Source: Bacteroidales bacterium
GTDB lineage: Bacteria > Bacteroidota > Bacteroidia > Bacteroidales > UBA932
DNA: 64,000 nucleotides
Assembly (NCBI GenBank): GCA_016281015.1
Contig: JAEEHS010000007.1
Span: forward strand, 30,829 to 94,828
Direction: 5' to 3'
The notes beneath the pieces were generated by a model. That model saw only the letters and a program-made list of their open reading frames with translations. It was not told the DNA's origin and ran no database searches. The translations under genes and the position numbers were made by a program. Of the stretch, positions 1 to 10,182 are shown piece after piece; within the stretch, counting starts at the first letter, position 1, and each line of letters begins with the position of its first letter.

Positions 1-299
1 CCGGGGTCGCGGATGCAGTCAAGGGCCAGGTAAAGCCCTCTTCCGGGCATCTTGCCCTGGTGGAGGTCCGCCGGTTTCCGGACCACGGCCAGCACCGGAG
101 AAGGGGAGGCAAGCGAAGAAATCCGGGACATGGCCACTTCGCCGATGGCGGCCCGGCGCCATACCTGGACCACCTCCAGAGGAGAGGCTTCCGCCTCGGC
201 GACCATCTTCTCGCCTTCTACGACAAATAGCCCCTGCTCGTCGCGGAACTTCTTCTGCGAGAGTGACTTGATAAACTTTATTTCAGCTGCCGATATCAA
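1..299 (-). CDS. TrmH/SpoU-family RNA methyltransferase, N-terminal part (runs off window edge)
   Basis: Minus-strand translation ...ISAAEIKFIKSLSQKKFRDEQGLFVVEGEKMVAEAEASPLEVVQVW... is typical of the SpoU substrate-binding N-terminus. Likely TTG start at 299, overlapping the speA stop. Confidence 0.75.
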   Translation of the reverse strand, partial: MISAAEIKFIKSLSQKKFRDEQGLFVVEGEKMVAEAEASPLEVVQVWRRAAIGEVAMSRISSLASPSPVLAVVRKPADLHQGKMPGRGLYLALDCIRDP

Positions 300-1693
300 T
301 ATCCAAGAAGTTTAAGCATCGAGGCGGCAGACTGTTCTTCGGCAAACACCCTGGTCACCAGGTGCCCTTCCTTGTCGCGGTCGATGAGAATGTGTTTCGG
401 AGACGGCTGCAGGCAGTGTTTGATGCCGCCGTAGCCGGAAATGGCTTCCTGATAGGCTCCCGTATGGAAAAAGCCGATATAGAGACTTTCCCGCCGGGAA
501 CGGATGGTCGGAAGGAAAATGGCGTTCGCGTGATAATCCGCATTGTAGAAATCCTGGCTGTCGCAGGTCAGTCCGCCCAGGAAAACCCGCTGGTACTCGT
601 CGTTCCACTTGTTGATCGGCAGCAGGATAAAGCGCTGGTTCAGTCCCCAGGTATCCGGCAGGCAGGTCATGAAGGAATTGTCAATCATATACCACTTCTC
701 CCGGTCGTTCTGCTGCTTGATGTCCAGGATCTTGAAAATTGTCGCTCCGCTTTCTCCCACGGTAAAGCTGCCGAACTCGGTGAAAATGTCCGGTTCTTCG
801 ATGCCCATCGCATTGCAGTTCACCTTGATCTGGTTGATGATCTCTTCAACCATATACTCATAGTCGAAATCCATCGCCAGGGAGGTCTTGTTCGGAAGTC
901 CGCCACCAATATTCAAGCTGTCCAGTTCCGGGCAGATGGCTTTCAGCTCACAATAGACCTTCACGCATTTGGACAGTTCGTTCCAGTAGTAGGCGGTGTC
1001 ACGGATGCCCGTGTTGATGAAGAAATGCAGCATCTTCAAATGGAAGTTCGGATGCTTGGCGATGTTGTCTTTGTAGAATCTGACGATGTCGCTGTAGCGG
1101 ATGCCGAGCCGCGAGGTGTAGAAATCGAAGTTCGGTTCCTCTTCGGAGGCGATGCGGATCCCGAGATAGGTTTCTTCATCAATCAGGTCCGCCAGATCCT
1201 CGAATTCATTCTTGTTGTCCAGCACGGGGATAATCTTTTTCCATCCTTCCTTGCGCATCTTGGCGATGTTTTCCACATACTGCGGCCGTTTGAAGCCGTT
1301 GCAGATAATATAGAGGTCCTCTTTTGTGACCGAGCCGTCTTTTTCCAGGGCTTCAATCAGGTCCAGGTCATAGGCGGAAGAGGTCTCCAGGTGGATGTCG
1401 TTGCGGAGGGCCTCATGGAGGACAAAGGCAAACTGGGAACTCTTGGTGCAGTAGCTGTAATGGTAGTCGCCCTGGTAGTCCGCTTTGGCCATGGCCACCT
1501 TGAACAGGCGCTTGGCGCGTTGGATCTGGGAGGAGATCTTCGGCAAATACGTCAGCTTCAGCGGCGTGCCGTAACGATCGATGATTTCCATCAGATCGAT
1601 GTCGTTGAACATCAAATTCCCGTCGACGACCATGAATTCATCCTGCGGGAAGTCGAACGTCTGTTCGACCAGGTCGATGTACTTGTTCTTCAT
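296..1693 (-). CDS. speA: PLP-dependent arginine decarboxylase (biosynthetic, SpeA-like)
   Basis: 465-aa ORF with group IV decarboxylase features (YSYCTKSSQFAFVLHEAL, LNIGGGLP, EFGSFTVGESG, CDSQDFY). Confidence 0.85.
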   Translation of the reverse strand: MKNKYIDLVEQTFDFPQDEFMVVDGNLMFNDIDLMEIIDRYGTPLKLTYLPKISSQIQRAKRLFKVAMAKADYQGDYHYSYCTKSSQFAFVLHEALRNDIHLETSSAYDLDLIEALEKDGSVTKEDLYIICNGFKRPQYVENIAKMRKEGWKKIIPVLDNKNEFEDLADLIDEETYLGIRIASEEEPNFDFYTSRLGIRYSDIVRFYKDNIAKHPNFHLKMLHFFINTGIRDTAYYWNELSKCVKVYCELKAICPELDSLNIGGGLPNKTSLAMDFDYEYMVEEIINQIKVNCNAMGIEEPDIFTEFGSFTVGESGATIFKILDIKQQNDREKWYMIDNSFMTCLPDTWGLNQRFILLPINKWNDEYQRVFLGGLTCDSQDFYNADYHANAIFLPTIRSRRESLYIGFFHTGAYQEAISGYGGIKHCLQPSPKHILIDRDKEGHLVTRVFAEEQSAASMLKLLGY

Positions 1694-1779
1694 TTCAGCC
1701 TAGCATAAAAAATCAATCCATTTTATAAAAGTATGCAAATATAACGAAAAAATGCGGGGAAAATGTTAATTTTGCAAGA

Positions 1780-3990
1780 ATGAATGGCAGAAATATCATC
1801 TTGGGTCTCCTTGCGGGGATTGTGGCTGTCTCCTGCAGTACGACGCGCTCCCTCAGTGACGGAGAGTATCGTCTGGCGAAGAACACCGTTCAGGCGGATG
1901 ATCCTGCCTTCCGAACCTCCCAGCTGAGTTCCTATATCCGGCAGAAACCGAACAGCTCCCTCCTGTTCGACTGGAACCCCTTCCTGTCCATCTACAACTG
2001 GTCCGGCCACAAGACAGACGGCCTGGCCGGCTTTTTCCGCAAGATCGGTGAAGCGCCGGTGGTCTATAATCCCGCCATGGTGGACGAGAGCATCCGGAAC
2101 ATGGAAACGCACCTGACCTACCTCGGCTATTACGGCTCTACGGTGGACAGCCGCGTGGAGGTGAAAGGTCGCAAAGTATATGTCCATTATTTTGTCACGC
2201 TCGGCCGGCGTTACAAAATCCGCTCGGTGGATTTCGAGATTCCCTCTTACGGAAGTTTCGCCGATGATTACGAACGGGACCGGAAGAATGTGACGGTCAA
2301 GGCAGGGGAGTGGCTGAGCGAATCGCTCCTGGAAAAAGAATCCGACCGAAGCGCCCGCTATTTCCGGAACATCGGTTACTATGGCTTCGACAAGCGTTTC
2401 TTCTTCTTCGAGGCAGACACCCTGCAGACCCCGGGGGAGGCCGACCTGCGTATCGCCATCCGGGATTATGGACGGGATGACAATCCTGCCAACGCGACCG
2501 AGCACCAGAAGTATACCATCGGCCGCGTTCGGGTCTCCCACCCCGAGAATGTCCACATCCGTCCCTCCATCATCGAGAACCTGAATGTCCTGCGCCCCGG
2601 CGAGACCTACAGCGAAAGCCGTGTCAACCTGGCCTATACCCGACTATCGAACCTCAATGTGTTCAACAGCATCAATATCACGACGACTCCCGGCGCGGAC
2701 CAGACCGTCGACTGCGACATCAACATGACCACCGGCGGCATCCATGGCTTCAAAGCCAAACTCGAAGCCTCCGTCAACTCCACGGGACTGATTGGTATCT
2801 CCCCGCAGGTCAATTACTTCCATCGGAATATTTTCCGAGGCGGAGAGCAGCTCAACCTCTCGGTCAAAGGCAATTTCCAGTTCAAGCCCAAGACCGACAT
2901 CCGTTCCAATGAGATCAGCCTTTCGAGCAGCATCCGTTTCCCGAAATTCATCGGACTCCCGAACCGGGTGTTCAAAAGCCAGAACATCCCGCGGACGGAC
3001 ATCTCTCTCGCGTTCAGCTACCAGGACCGTCCGGAATACCGCAGGACCATCATCTCGGCCGCATTCGGTTATTCCGGCATCCTCTGGCAGAAGTTCAATT
3101 ACCAGTTCTATCCTTTCCAGGGGAATATTGTCCGCCTCTTCGACATGGACCAGGACTTCCTGTTACGGACCCTGTCGAATCCCTTCCTGGCCAATGCCTA
3201 CAGCGACCACTTCGATCTCGGAATCGGGGGAATCCTGTATTTTACCACGGATCCCAGTCCGCTGCCCCAATCCTCTTTCCGCTATTACCGCCTGTCCTTT
3301 GACCTGTCCGGCAATCTGCTGAGCCTGTTCAACTCAGCCATGCCGACCGACAACTTTGGCAACCATACCATCTGGAACATACCTTACTCCCAGTACGTCC
3401 GGGCTGAATTCCAATTTGCCCAGACACTCCGTTTCGGCCGCGACGAGAAGCATGCCATTGCCTGGAGAGTACTCGCCGGGGCCGGCTATGCCTACGGCAA
3501 TTCTACTTCCATGCCGTTTGAAAAGCAGTTCTATGCCGGTGGCGCCAACTCGATGCGAGGCTGGCAGGCCCGTGCGCTGGGGCCCGGCACGGAAAAGCCC
3601 CTCTACGTCTTTACCATTCCGAGCCAGGCGGGAGAAATGAAACTGGAAGCCAATCTGGAATACCGTTTCCCGCTCTTCTGGAAACTGGAAGGAGCGCTCT
3701 TCGCCGATGCCGGCAATATCTGGGATATCCACGACTGGCTGAAAGACTATCCCGAACTGGAGGCGCTCACGGGCGTATCAGCCTTCCGATTCAACGCCCA
3801 GCTGCCTGAGACCATCGCCTTGGACTGGGGCGTCGGGATCCGCCTGAACCTGAATTTCCTTGTCGCCCGGATTGACATGGGCATGCGGCTCCACGACCCG
3901 CAGCGCGAGCGGGGGGACCGCTGGGTGGGGCCCCGGCAGTGGTTCCCCAGCAACTACGCCCTGCACTTCGGCGTCGGCTATCCTTTCTGA
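1780..3990 (+). CDS. BamA/TamA-family outer membrane protein (POTRA plus surface-antigen barrel), lipoprotein-type signal
   Basis: 736 aa; SCSTTRSLSDGEYRL N-terminus, POTRA-like repeats, C-terminal barrel FYAGGANSMRGWQARALGPG and DWGVGIRLN, terminal aromatic residue. Confidence 0.85.
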   Translation: MNGRNIILGLLAGIVAVSCSTTRSLSDGEYRLAKNTVQADDPAFRTSQLSSYIRQKPNSSLLFDWNPFLSIYNWSGHKTDGLAGFFRKIGEAPVVYNPAMVDESIRNMETHLTYLGYYGSTVDSRVEVKGRKVYVHYFVTLGRRYKIRSVDFEIPSYGSFADDYERDRKNVTVKAGEWLSESLLEKESDRSARYFRNIGYYGFDKRFFFFEADTLQTPGEADLRIAIRDYGRDDNPANATEHQKYTIGRVRVSHPENVHIRPSIIENLNVLRPGETYSESRVNLAYTRLSNLNVFNSINITTTPGADQTVDCDINMTTGGIHGFKAKLEASVNSTGLIGISPQVNYFHRNIFRGGEQLNLSVKGNFQFKPKTDIRSNEISLSSSIRFPKFIGLPNRVFKSQNIPRTDISLAFSYQDRPEYRRTIISAAFGYSGILWQKFNYQFYPFQGNIVRLFDMDQDFLLRTLSNPFLANAYSDHFDLGIGGILYFTTDPSPLPQSSFRYYRLSFDLSGNLLSLFNSAMPTDNFGNHTIWNIPYSQYVRAEFQFAQTLRFGRDEKHAIAWRVLAGAGYAYGNSTSMPFEKQFYAGGANSMRGWQARALGPGTEKPLYVFTIPSQAGEMKLEANLEYRFPLFWKLEGALFADAGNIWDIHDWLKDYPELEALTGVSAFRFNAQLPETIALDWGVGIRLNLNFLVARIDMGMRLHDPQRERGDRWVGPRQWFPSNYALHFGVGYPF

Positions 3991-5279
3991 TAATATTTCG
4001 GCCAGCAGGCCTCGAGATAGGCACGGAGAACGTTTTCGTGCTTGTTCGGCTGCGGATGATAGAACACCCGCCCGCGCAGCGCATCGGGCAGGAATTCCAT
4101 GTCGACGAAATGCCCCGGATAATCATGGGCATACTTGTACCCGTCGCTGTAGCCCAGGTCCTTCATCAGGGAGGTCGGGGCATTCCGGATCGGGAGGGGG
4201 ACCGGCAGGTTGCCGGATTTCTTCACTTCGGCAAGCGCCTCTTCGAGCGCCATGTAAGAGCCATTGCTCTTGGGGGAGGAGGCCAGATACACCGTTGTCT
4301 CGGCCAGCGGGATCCGCCCCTCCGGCATGCCGATCTTGGACACCACCTCGAAACAGGCATTGGCGAGCAGCAGGGCATTCGGATTGGCCAGCCCCACGTC
4401 TTCAGCGGCCGAAAGGCAGAGCCGGCGGGCGATAAACAGGGGATCCTCCCCGCCGTCAATCATCCGCGCCAGGTAATAGATGGCCGCGTTGGGATCCGAC
4501 CCGCGGATACTCTTGATGAAGGCCGAGATAATGTCGTAATGCATCTCACCGTCCTTGTCATAGATGGCCATGTTCTCCTGGATAGAGGAGGTAACCGATT
4601 CATTGTCAATGACAATGGGAGAGTGTCCAGCGAGGGAGTCCACCACGATTTCCAACACATTCAGCAGTTTCCGGGCATCCCCGCCGCTGTAGCGCATCAG
4701 GGCCTCGGTCTCCTGTAGTTCAATGGGCTTGTCCTTCAGCAGGACATCCTCCCGGAGTGCGCGGTCCAGCAGGGCTTGCAAATCCTCTTTTTCCAGCGAT
4801 TTCAGCACGAAGACCTGGCAGCGGGACAGCAGGGGAGTGATCACTTCGAAAGAGGGATTCTCCGTCGTGGCTCCGATGAGGACGATGATCCCCGTCTCCA
4901 CGGCTCCGAGCAGGGCATCCTGCTGGGCTTTGTTGAATCGGTGGATTTCATCGATAAACAGAATGGGCGCTCCTTTTTGGCTGAAAAGCGAGTTGCTCCG
5001 GGCCTTTTCGAAGACTTCACGGACTTCTTTGACGCCCGAGGTGACCGCCGACAGGGTAAAGAAATCCCGGTCGAGGGTCTGGGCGATGATATGGGCCAGG
5101 GTGGTCTTCCCGACACCGGGAGGGCCCCATAGGATGAAAGAAGAGAGATTGCCGCTTTCAATCATCTTGCGCAGCACACAGCCTTCACCGACCAGGTGGC
5201 GCTGACCGACATAGTCGGAGAGCGAACGGGGACGCATGCGCTCCGGCAGGGGAGGCAGTAGCTGGGAAGACGCACTCAT
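3978..5279 (-). CDS. rarA: Replication-associated recombination protein A (AAA+ ATPase)
   Basis: MSASSQLLPPLPERMRPRSLSDYVGQRHLVG...GPPGVGKTT...FIDEIHRFNKAQQDALL. Start trimmed to the internal Met because the upstream extension lacks homology. Confidence 0.9.
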   Translation of the reverse strand: MSASSQLLPPLPERMRPRSLSDYVGQRHLVGEGCVLRKMIESGNLSSFILWGPPGVGKTTLAHIIAQTLDRDFFTLSAVTSGVKEVREVFEKARSNSLFSQKGAPILFIDEIHRFNKAQQDALLGAVETGIIVLIGATTENPSFEVITPLLSRCQVFVLKSLEKEDLQALLDRALREDVLLKDKPIELQETEALMRYSGGDARKLLNVLEIVVDSLAGHSPIVIDNESVTSSIQENMAIYDKDGEMHYDIISAFIKSIRGSDPNAAIYYLARMIDGGEDPLFIARRLCLSAAEDVGLANPNALLLANACFEVVSKIGMPEGRIPLAETTVYLASSPKSNGSYMALEEALAEVKKSGNLPVPLPIRNAPTSLMKDLGYSDGYKYAHDYPGHFVDMEFLPDALRGRVFYHPQPNKHENVLRAYLEACWPKYYQKG

Positions 5280-5284
5280 ATCAC

Positions 5285-6415
5285 TTAAATATCCTTGGTA
5301 AAGACACGCCGGCGGCGTTTGAATTCTTTCTCGTAAAGGTTCCACAGATTCTGGACCTTGTTGTTGGTCTCCATTTCCGCATTGGATTCGCCATATTTGA
5401 ATCCGCCCTCGATCAGGCTTGGAATCAAGTCGTTGAACAGCAGGGCATGGACCCCGCGGTTGCGCCACTCGGGATCGACGGCAATCAGCATCATTTCCAG
5501 CGCCTCCTCGTGCTTCAGATACATGGAGCGGATGAGATACCACCATCCCAGCGGGAAGAGATAGCCGCGGCCTTTCTGGACGGCATGGGCGATGGAGGGC
5601 ATATTCACGGCCAGGGCAATCAGTTTTCCATCCTTGTCTTCGACCAGCGTGACATATTTCAAGTCCAGCAAGCTCAGGTAGGTCTTGACATACTGGTCAA
5701 TCACTTCGTCCGGAAGTACCGTATAATCAAACAGTTCGCAATACGTCCGGTTCACCAGGTCGAAAATTTTCCGGCCATAGTGCTCGTGCAGGACCTCGCG
5801 CTTGTTGATCTTCCGGAGACGGACACCGTAGCGCTCTTTCAGGATGCCGCAGGCCCTGACGACTTTGTCGGGGACCTGAGCGGGAACATAGACCCGGTAT
5901 TCCAGCCAGTCGTTCGCCTTCCCGAAGCCCATCGCCTCGAAATGGGCGCCATAATAGGGGTAATTGTATTTCAGCGCATAGGAGGAGATGTCGTCAAAAC
6001 CTTCGATGACACAGCCTTCGTTGTCAAAATCCGTAAAGCCCAGGGGGCCGGTGATCCGGGTCATGCCATGCGCTTTTCCAAAAGCGATCACCGCCTCGAT
6101 CAGAGCCTGGGAAACCTCGCGGTCATCGATGAAATCGATCCAGCCGAACCGCACCTCGGCCTGCTTCCAGTGTTCATTGGCAATCCGGTTGATAATCGCC
6201 ACGACCCGCCCGGCGAGTTTTCCGTCCTTGTAGGCCAGGAATCTCGCGGAAAGGGAATAGTTGCCCATCGGGTTTTTCTTCGGATTGAGCGCCGTCATTT
6301 CATCCGAAAAGAGGCTGGGAACAAAATAAGGGCAGTCTTTATAAAGTTCCAAGGGGAACTTGACAAAGCGGCGGAGATCCCGTCGCGATTGAACTTGTTT
6401 GATGGTTACAGCCAT
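5285..6415 (-). CDS. GNAT-fold N-acetyltransferase-like protein
   Basis: MAVTIKQVQSRRDLRRFVKFPLELYKDCPYFVPSLFSDEM...GPLGFTDFDNEGCVIEGF; widespread Bacteroidales GNAT-like family. Confidence 0.6.
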   Translation of the reverse strand: MAVTIKQVQSRRDLRRFVKFPLELYKDCPYFVPSLFSDEMTALNPKKNPMGNYSLSARFLAYKDGKLAGRVVAIINRIANEHWKQAEVRFGWIDFIDDREVSQALIEAVIAFGKAHGMTRITGPLGFTDFDNEGCVIEGFDDISSYALKYNYPYYGAHFEAMGFGKANDWLEYRVYVPAQVPDKVVRACGILKERYGVRLRKINKREVLHEHYGRKIFDLVNRTYCELFDYTVLPDEVIDQYVKTYLSLLDLKYVTLVEDKDGKLIALAVNMPSIAHAVQKGRGYLFPLGWWYLIRSMYLKHEEALEMMLIAVDPEWRNRGVHALLFNDLIPSLIEGGFKYGESNAEMETNNKVQNLWNLYEKEFKRRRRVFTKDI

Positions 6416-6469
6416 TCTGTGTTTTTCGTTAAAGGTCCACAAAGTTACATTTTTCCGCTCAAATAACAA

Positions 6470-6500
6470 AAAACCGGCCCGCCATCGGCAGACCGGTTTT
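6470..6500 (-). terminator. Rho-independent terminator for the 6521-7420 gene
   Basis: Minus-strand read AAAACCGG-TCT-GCC-GAT-GGC-GGG-CCGGTTTT followed by a T run. Confidence 0.75.
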
Positions 6501-6520
6501 ATCATAAATGGGAAGCATCC

Positions 6521-7420
6521 TTATTGGGTCACAGGAACCAGCAGCAGTTGGACTGTTGCCTTGTACTCTTCTTCCTTCTTGGATACGCCGCTGGCGGCCA
6601 GTTCCACCAGGACGCGACCCTTCTGGATATCCAGAGAGATCTTGCCCTCGGCAGCGCCGTTGAAAATCGGGTTGTCACCTTCATCTTTGACATCCAGTTC
6701 ATAAGCAAACTTACCGGCATTGTCGATGCTGAACTCACCCTTGTAAGCAGGCTTTCCGGTAAAGGTGATGACGATGTTGCCAAAAGAGTCAAGCTCAAGG
6801 GTCTTGACGACATAACCGGTGAAATCATAGTCGAATTCCAGTTCGCCGGTATTCTTCATGTATTCAGCAATCTTCGGAAGGTCGCAGCCATCTTCGGAAT
6901 GGGCGCCGGCGAGTTTGTCGTTGTTGGGAAGCTGGACGGAAATCGTGGTCTGTTTCACGGCGAACTTGCGGGCAATGCCGGTCAGAAGGACCGGGTTCGT
7001 CGTCATCTTGACTTTCGGAGTCGCGGTGGCGGTATAGGTCACGCCGTTGTGCTTGACCGTGACAGAGTAAACGGGAGAGGCTTTCTTTTCCACAATCTCA
7101 ACCTCGAACTGATCGACACCGTCCTTCATCGTCCACTTATTGGCATTCACCTCGACACAAGGACCGGAGTAGCAGGTCTTCTCGCCATTCTTCTCGGCCG
7201 TGATGGCGAGGGTATTGTCATCCGTACGGGTCACATCGGTGAAAATCTCGTCTTCGGGTTTCGGAGGAGTGGCCGGCTGGTCCAGCGTATAGGAGACCGC
7301 TTTCTCAGCAGTCGGGACCGGCTTGTTCAGGTCAACGACCGCAGCGTCGTCATTTTTCTTGTTGCAGGCAAGGGGAAGAAGGAGCATTGCCGCCGCGAGA
7401 ATAACAAAATACTTTTTCAT
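6521..7420 (-). CDS. Hypothetical lipoprotein
   Basis: Signal peptide with lipobox MKKYFVILAAAMLLLPLACNKK; 299 aa, no clear family. Confidence 0.7.
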   Translation of the reverse strand: MKKYFVILAAAMLLLPLACNKKNDDAAVVDLNKPVPTAEKAVSYTLDQPATPPKPEDEIFTDVTRTDDNTLAITAEKNGEKTCYSGPCVEVNANKWTMKDGVDQFEVEIVEKKASPVYSVTVKHNGVTYTATATPKVKMTTNPVLLTGIARKFAVKQTTISVQLPNNDKLAGAHSEDGCDLPKIAEYMKNTGELEFDYDFTGYVVKTLELDSFGNIVITFTGKPAYKGEFSIDNAGKFAYELDVKDEGDNPIFNGAAEGKISLDIQKGRVLVELAASGVSKKEEEYKATVQLLLVPVTQ

Positions 7421-7441
7421 AACGTTATGGTTTTTAATGAA

Positions 7442-8347
7442 TTAAATAATCTTGATAAAGAGGGAGAAACGCATCATCGGTGCAATCGGAAGCTTGTTCA
7501 GCCAGGGATAAACCTTGTCTGCAATGCCCATCACCGAATCTTTATTATCCTGAGAGACCGATTCGAGGATATTGGCGAGGTCATCCCGTTCTACGGAATA
7601 CCAGTGCGCTTCGTCATAGGCTTCGAACTTGGAAGGGGAGTAGCCCATGACATTGACGGTATAATTGCCGCAATAGATCACGCCGAGATCGAAATTGAAC
7701 GAAACGCGGCTTCCGGCAAACGGACGGCCGAAACCGATGCCAAGATACGGGTAGACCGAAGGAAGTTTGGTATTGGCCAGGGGCTTTCCCATGGCCAGGC
7801 TCGCACGGAGGTAGCCCTCCGTGTCCGTCGTAATGATATAACGCTGGTTGCCTTCGCTGTCCTTGACTTCCAGGCCGGTTTTTCCATAGTCGTTCTTTGC
7901 AGGGGCCCAGCTTCCACCGGTCTGATGCTCCAGCGGAACCGGCTGAGCGGTTGAAATATTGATCAGGCCGTCATTTCCCTTCAATCCGAAATAGCCACCG
8001 GCAGTAATATGGAAATTGCCGCTGGAGAAAGGATAATAGTCCACGAGAAGGTGGATATTGTCAAAATTCGGATGGACATTGAGGGAAATGTCGCCGTTTG
8101 CCCGATAGTTGTTCATCAATTTCACCTCATTCAGGGTGAAGGTCTTGGACTTGTAGGTATAGGGGACAAACGAGAAGCCGGCACGGACCTGAAGGAAAGA
8201 AAGATAGGGCTGAATCGCGAGGTCGACACCGACACCGTCCAGACCGAGTTCCGGTGCTACGCCGATATGGATTCCATTATCTTGGGCATAGACTGCCTGG
8301 GAGAGAAAGAGGGCGCCCGAGAGGATTGCTGTCAGAATTTTTTTCAT
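7442..8347 (-). CDS. Hypothetical secreted/outer-membrane protein
   Basis: Signal peptide MKKILTAILSGALFLSQAVYAQDNG; beta-rich, aromatic/Gly pattern; lies directly upstream of the lipoprotein gene. Confidence 0.65.
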   Translation of the reverse strand: MKKILTAILSGALFLSQAVYAQDNGIHIGVAPELGLDGVGVDLAIQPYLSFLQVRAGFSFVPYTYKSKTFTLNEVKLMNNYRANGDISLNVHPNFDNIHLLVDYYPFSSGNFHITAGGYFGLKGNDGLINISTAQPVPLEHQTGGSWAPAKNDYGKTGLEVKDSEGNQRYIITTDTEGYLRASLAMGKPLANTKLPSVYPYLGIGFGRPFAGSRVSFNFDLGVIYCGNYTVNVMGYSPSKFEAYDEAHWYSVERDDLANILESVSQDNKDSVMGIADKVYPWLNKLPIAPMMRFSLFIKII

Positions 8348-8431
8348 AAGTTTGTTTCTTCTTATATATCAGATGCAAATTTAGCAAAAAAAAAGATAAC
8401 TTCAAATCAATCATTTAAAAACTTTTCCATG

Positions 8432-9424
8432 TTACTTAACATAATATAAATTGTATAACAAATATTGGATAAAAGATTTTTTGTCCATTTGATCAAAATA
8501 CTCTGATATCTTGTCCGGAACCCGCTCCTGAAGCGCCCGAGGCGTGTACGGGCATCCATTCAGTTGTATTTCCAGCGCAGCAGTCGAAACATTCCCGAGA
8601 AAATCACCGCTGAAACGTAGATCACTGATTCGGCCATTATTCACGGAAAAGTCGGCGCGGACCGTACCACAGTCGAATTTTTGGATGCAAGCGAAATCTG
8701 TCTTCGGAGAACGGCCGAAAATCCACGACTCGGAACGGAATTTCTCGGCAGATAGACGCTCAATTTCTTCCTTAGAAGTATCTGGAAGCACGATTTCGTC
8801 ATCATTTTGGGCCAGAATCCGGTGTAAATCCTTCTGAAAATCCCTGATTGTCATCCCTTCGGGCAGATGATCTGCCAAATTGGCCACCCGGCTGCGGACA
8901 GAAGCAATCCCCGAGGTGGATAATTTACTTCCCGGCGTGCTTAATGCTTTTGTAAGTACCTCTATATCAACGCGAAACATTAATGTTCCATGGACCATCA
9001 AGCGGTCTTTCCAGAGGCGTTTGGCGTATCCCGAGCATTTGCGCCCATCCAGGAGGATATCGTTACGGCCACTCATCTCTACCGGAAGGCCCATCTGACG
9101 GAGCGCATCCGCCACCAGACGGGCATAAGCCGGATAATCTCTCTCCAGGTCGCGGGTGCGGCCGACAATCGTGTAGTTCAGATTGCCGAGGTCGTGATAG
9201 ACGGCTCCCCCGCCGGTTACCCGCCGCGCAAGCGCAATCCCCTGCTCTTCCAAATACGGAAGATTCACTTCCGCATAAGCGCTCTGGTTCTCCCCGATGA
9301 TGACGGAAGGACGGTTCTGCCAAAGGTAGAACACGGGCTCCGGCACCTCGAAGCGTTCCAGCACATACTGGTCGAACGCCATGTTGTAGTGCGGATCCGT
9401 CGATGTGAGGGTCAAATACTTCAT
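8432..9424 (-). CDS. lplA: Lipoate-protein ligase
   Basis: ARRVTGGGAVYHDLGNLNYTIV and SGRNDILLDGRKCSGYAKRLWKDRLMVHGTLMF are LplA signatures. Confidence 0.9.
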   Translation of the reverse strand: MKYLTLTSTDPHYNMAFDQYVLERFEVPEPVFYLWQNRPSVIIGENQSAYAEVNLPYLEEQGIALARRVTGGGAVYHDLGNLNYTIVGRTRDLERDYPAYARLVADALRQMGLPVEMSGRNDILLDGRKCSGYAKRLWKDRLMVHGTLMFRVDIEVLTKALSTPGSKLSTSGIASVRSRVANLADHLPEGMTIRDFQKDLHRILAQNDDEIVLPDTSKEEIERLSAEKFRSESWIFGRSPKTDFACIQKFDCGTVRADFSVNNGRISDLRFSGDFLGNVSTAALEIQLNGCPYTPRALQERVPDKISEYFDQMDKKSFIQYLLYNLYYVK

Positions 9425-9452
9425 CCATTCACAAAGATACGCGAAAACTTTC

Positions 9453-9460
9453 TATCTTTG
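9453..9460 (+). promoter_or_regulatory. Bacteroidetes -7 box TATCTTTG
   Basis: TAnnTTTG consensus, 7 nt upstream of the ATG at 9468. Confidence 0.5.
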
Positions 9461-9467
9461 CAAGTCC

Positions 9468-10139
9468 ATGTACCGGAAATGGCTCATATTCTTCTGCCTT
9501 TCGCTGTTGTCCATGACGGCAGCGGCCCAGAGCGTCCTCCAGCTGAAGGAGGCCCGGATCAGCGTGAGAAGCGCCCGGGCCCGCCATCTGCTGCCGCATT
9601 ACGGTCTTCCCGAGCGCGCGGACGGGCAGATGGACGGATTCATCCGCCTGCATCAAGGACGCTGGCAGGGGGCTGACACGCGGGAGGACCCGCCGAAATG
9701 GTACGCGCTGGACCTCCACCCCGATACGCTCCGCTGTCCCGAGCTGCTCGTCCCGGTCTGGGAAGAGGCCCGGAAATGGGCCGCGGAGAAGCCCCATTCC
9801 CCTACGACTGTAGTCTATGGACCCTGGCGGGACGGATGGTTCCTGGCTCTTTGCCGACGGACACAGAGCGCCCTCGGCTGGAAATCCATCGCCTTTATCG
9901 TTCCTGCGGCCGGCTGTCCGCCCGGCAGTGTCTACCAGGTCTCCGCATCTGTGAACCGGATCGAGGCACAAAGCGGCTACAACCTCTTCACCACCCTCCC
10001 CTCCCACCTCCAGGATATTGTCGAAGAGATGACTTCCGCTGAACTATTCTGTCCATTTCAGGAGTTTGATTCACAGGAACTTCCAGAGCGTGACCTGGAT
10101 CTGGAGTTTGACTATGAGCACGAGTATGACTTGGAGTAG
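9468..10139 (+). CDS. Hypothetical secreted protein
   Basis: MYRKWLIFFCLSLLSMTAAAQS signal peptide; ORF trimmed from 9405; acidic C-terminus. Confidence 0.65.
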   Translation: MYRKWLIFFCLSLLSMTAAAQSVLQLKEARISVRSARARHLLPHYGLPERADGQMDGFIRLHQGRWQGADTREDPPKWYALDLHPDTLRCPELLVPVWEEARKWAAEKPHSPTTVVYGPWRDGWFLALCRRTQSALGWKSIAFIVPAAGCPPGSVYQVSASVNRIEAQSGYNLFTTLPSHLQDIVEEMTSAELFCPFQEFDSQELPERDLDLEFDYEHEYDLE

Positions 10140-10182
10140 TGGGGATTTCTTTGTATCTTTGTAAGATTGAACAGTAGAAATC

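Noticed and set aside
362-1708. 448-aa plus-strand ORF antisense to speA
   Set aside because: Shadow ORF: the opposite strand encodes a clear arginine decarboxylase; the translation has no family motifs.
5280-5546. N-terminal 89-aa extension of the rarA ORF
   Set aside because: It overlaps the adjacent GNAT-like gene and has no RarA similarity; the internal Met at 5279 is the likely start.
6524-7954. 476-aa plus-strand ORF spanning two minus-strand exported-protein genes
   Set aside because: Minus strand has two genes with signal peptides, intergenic spacing and a terminator; the plus ORF crosses gene boundaries.
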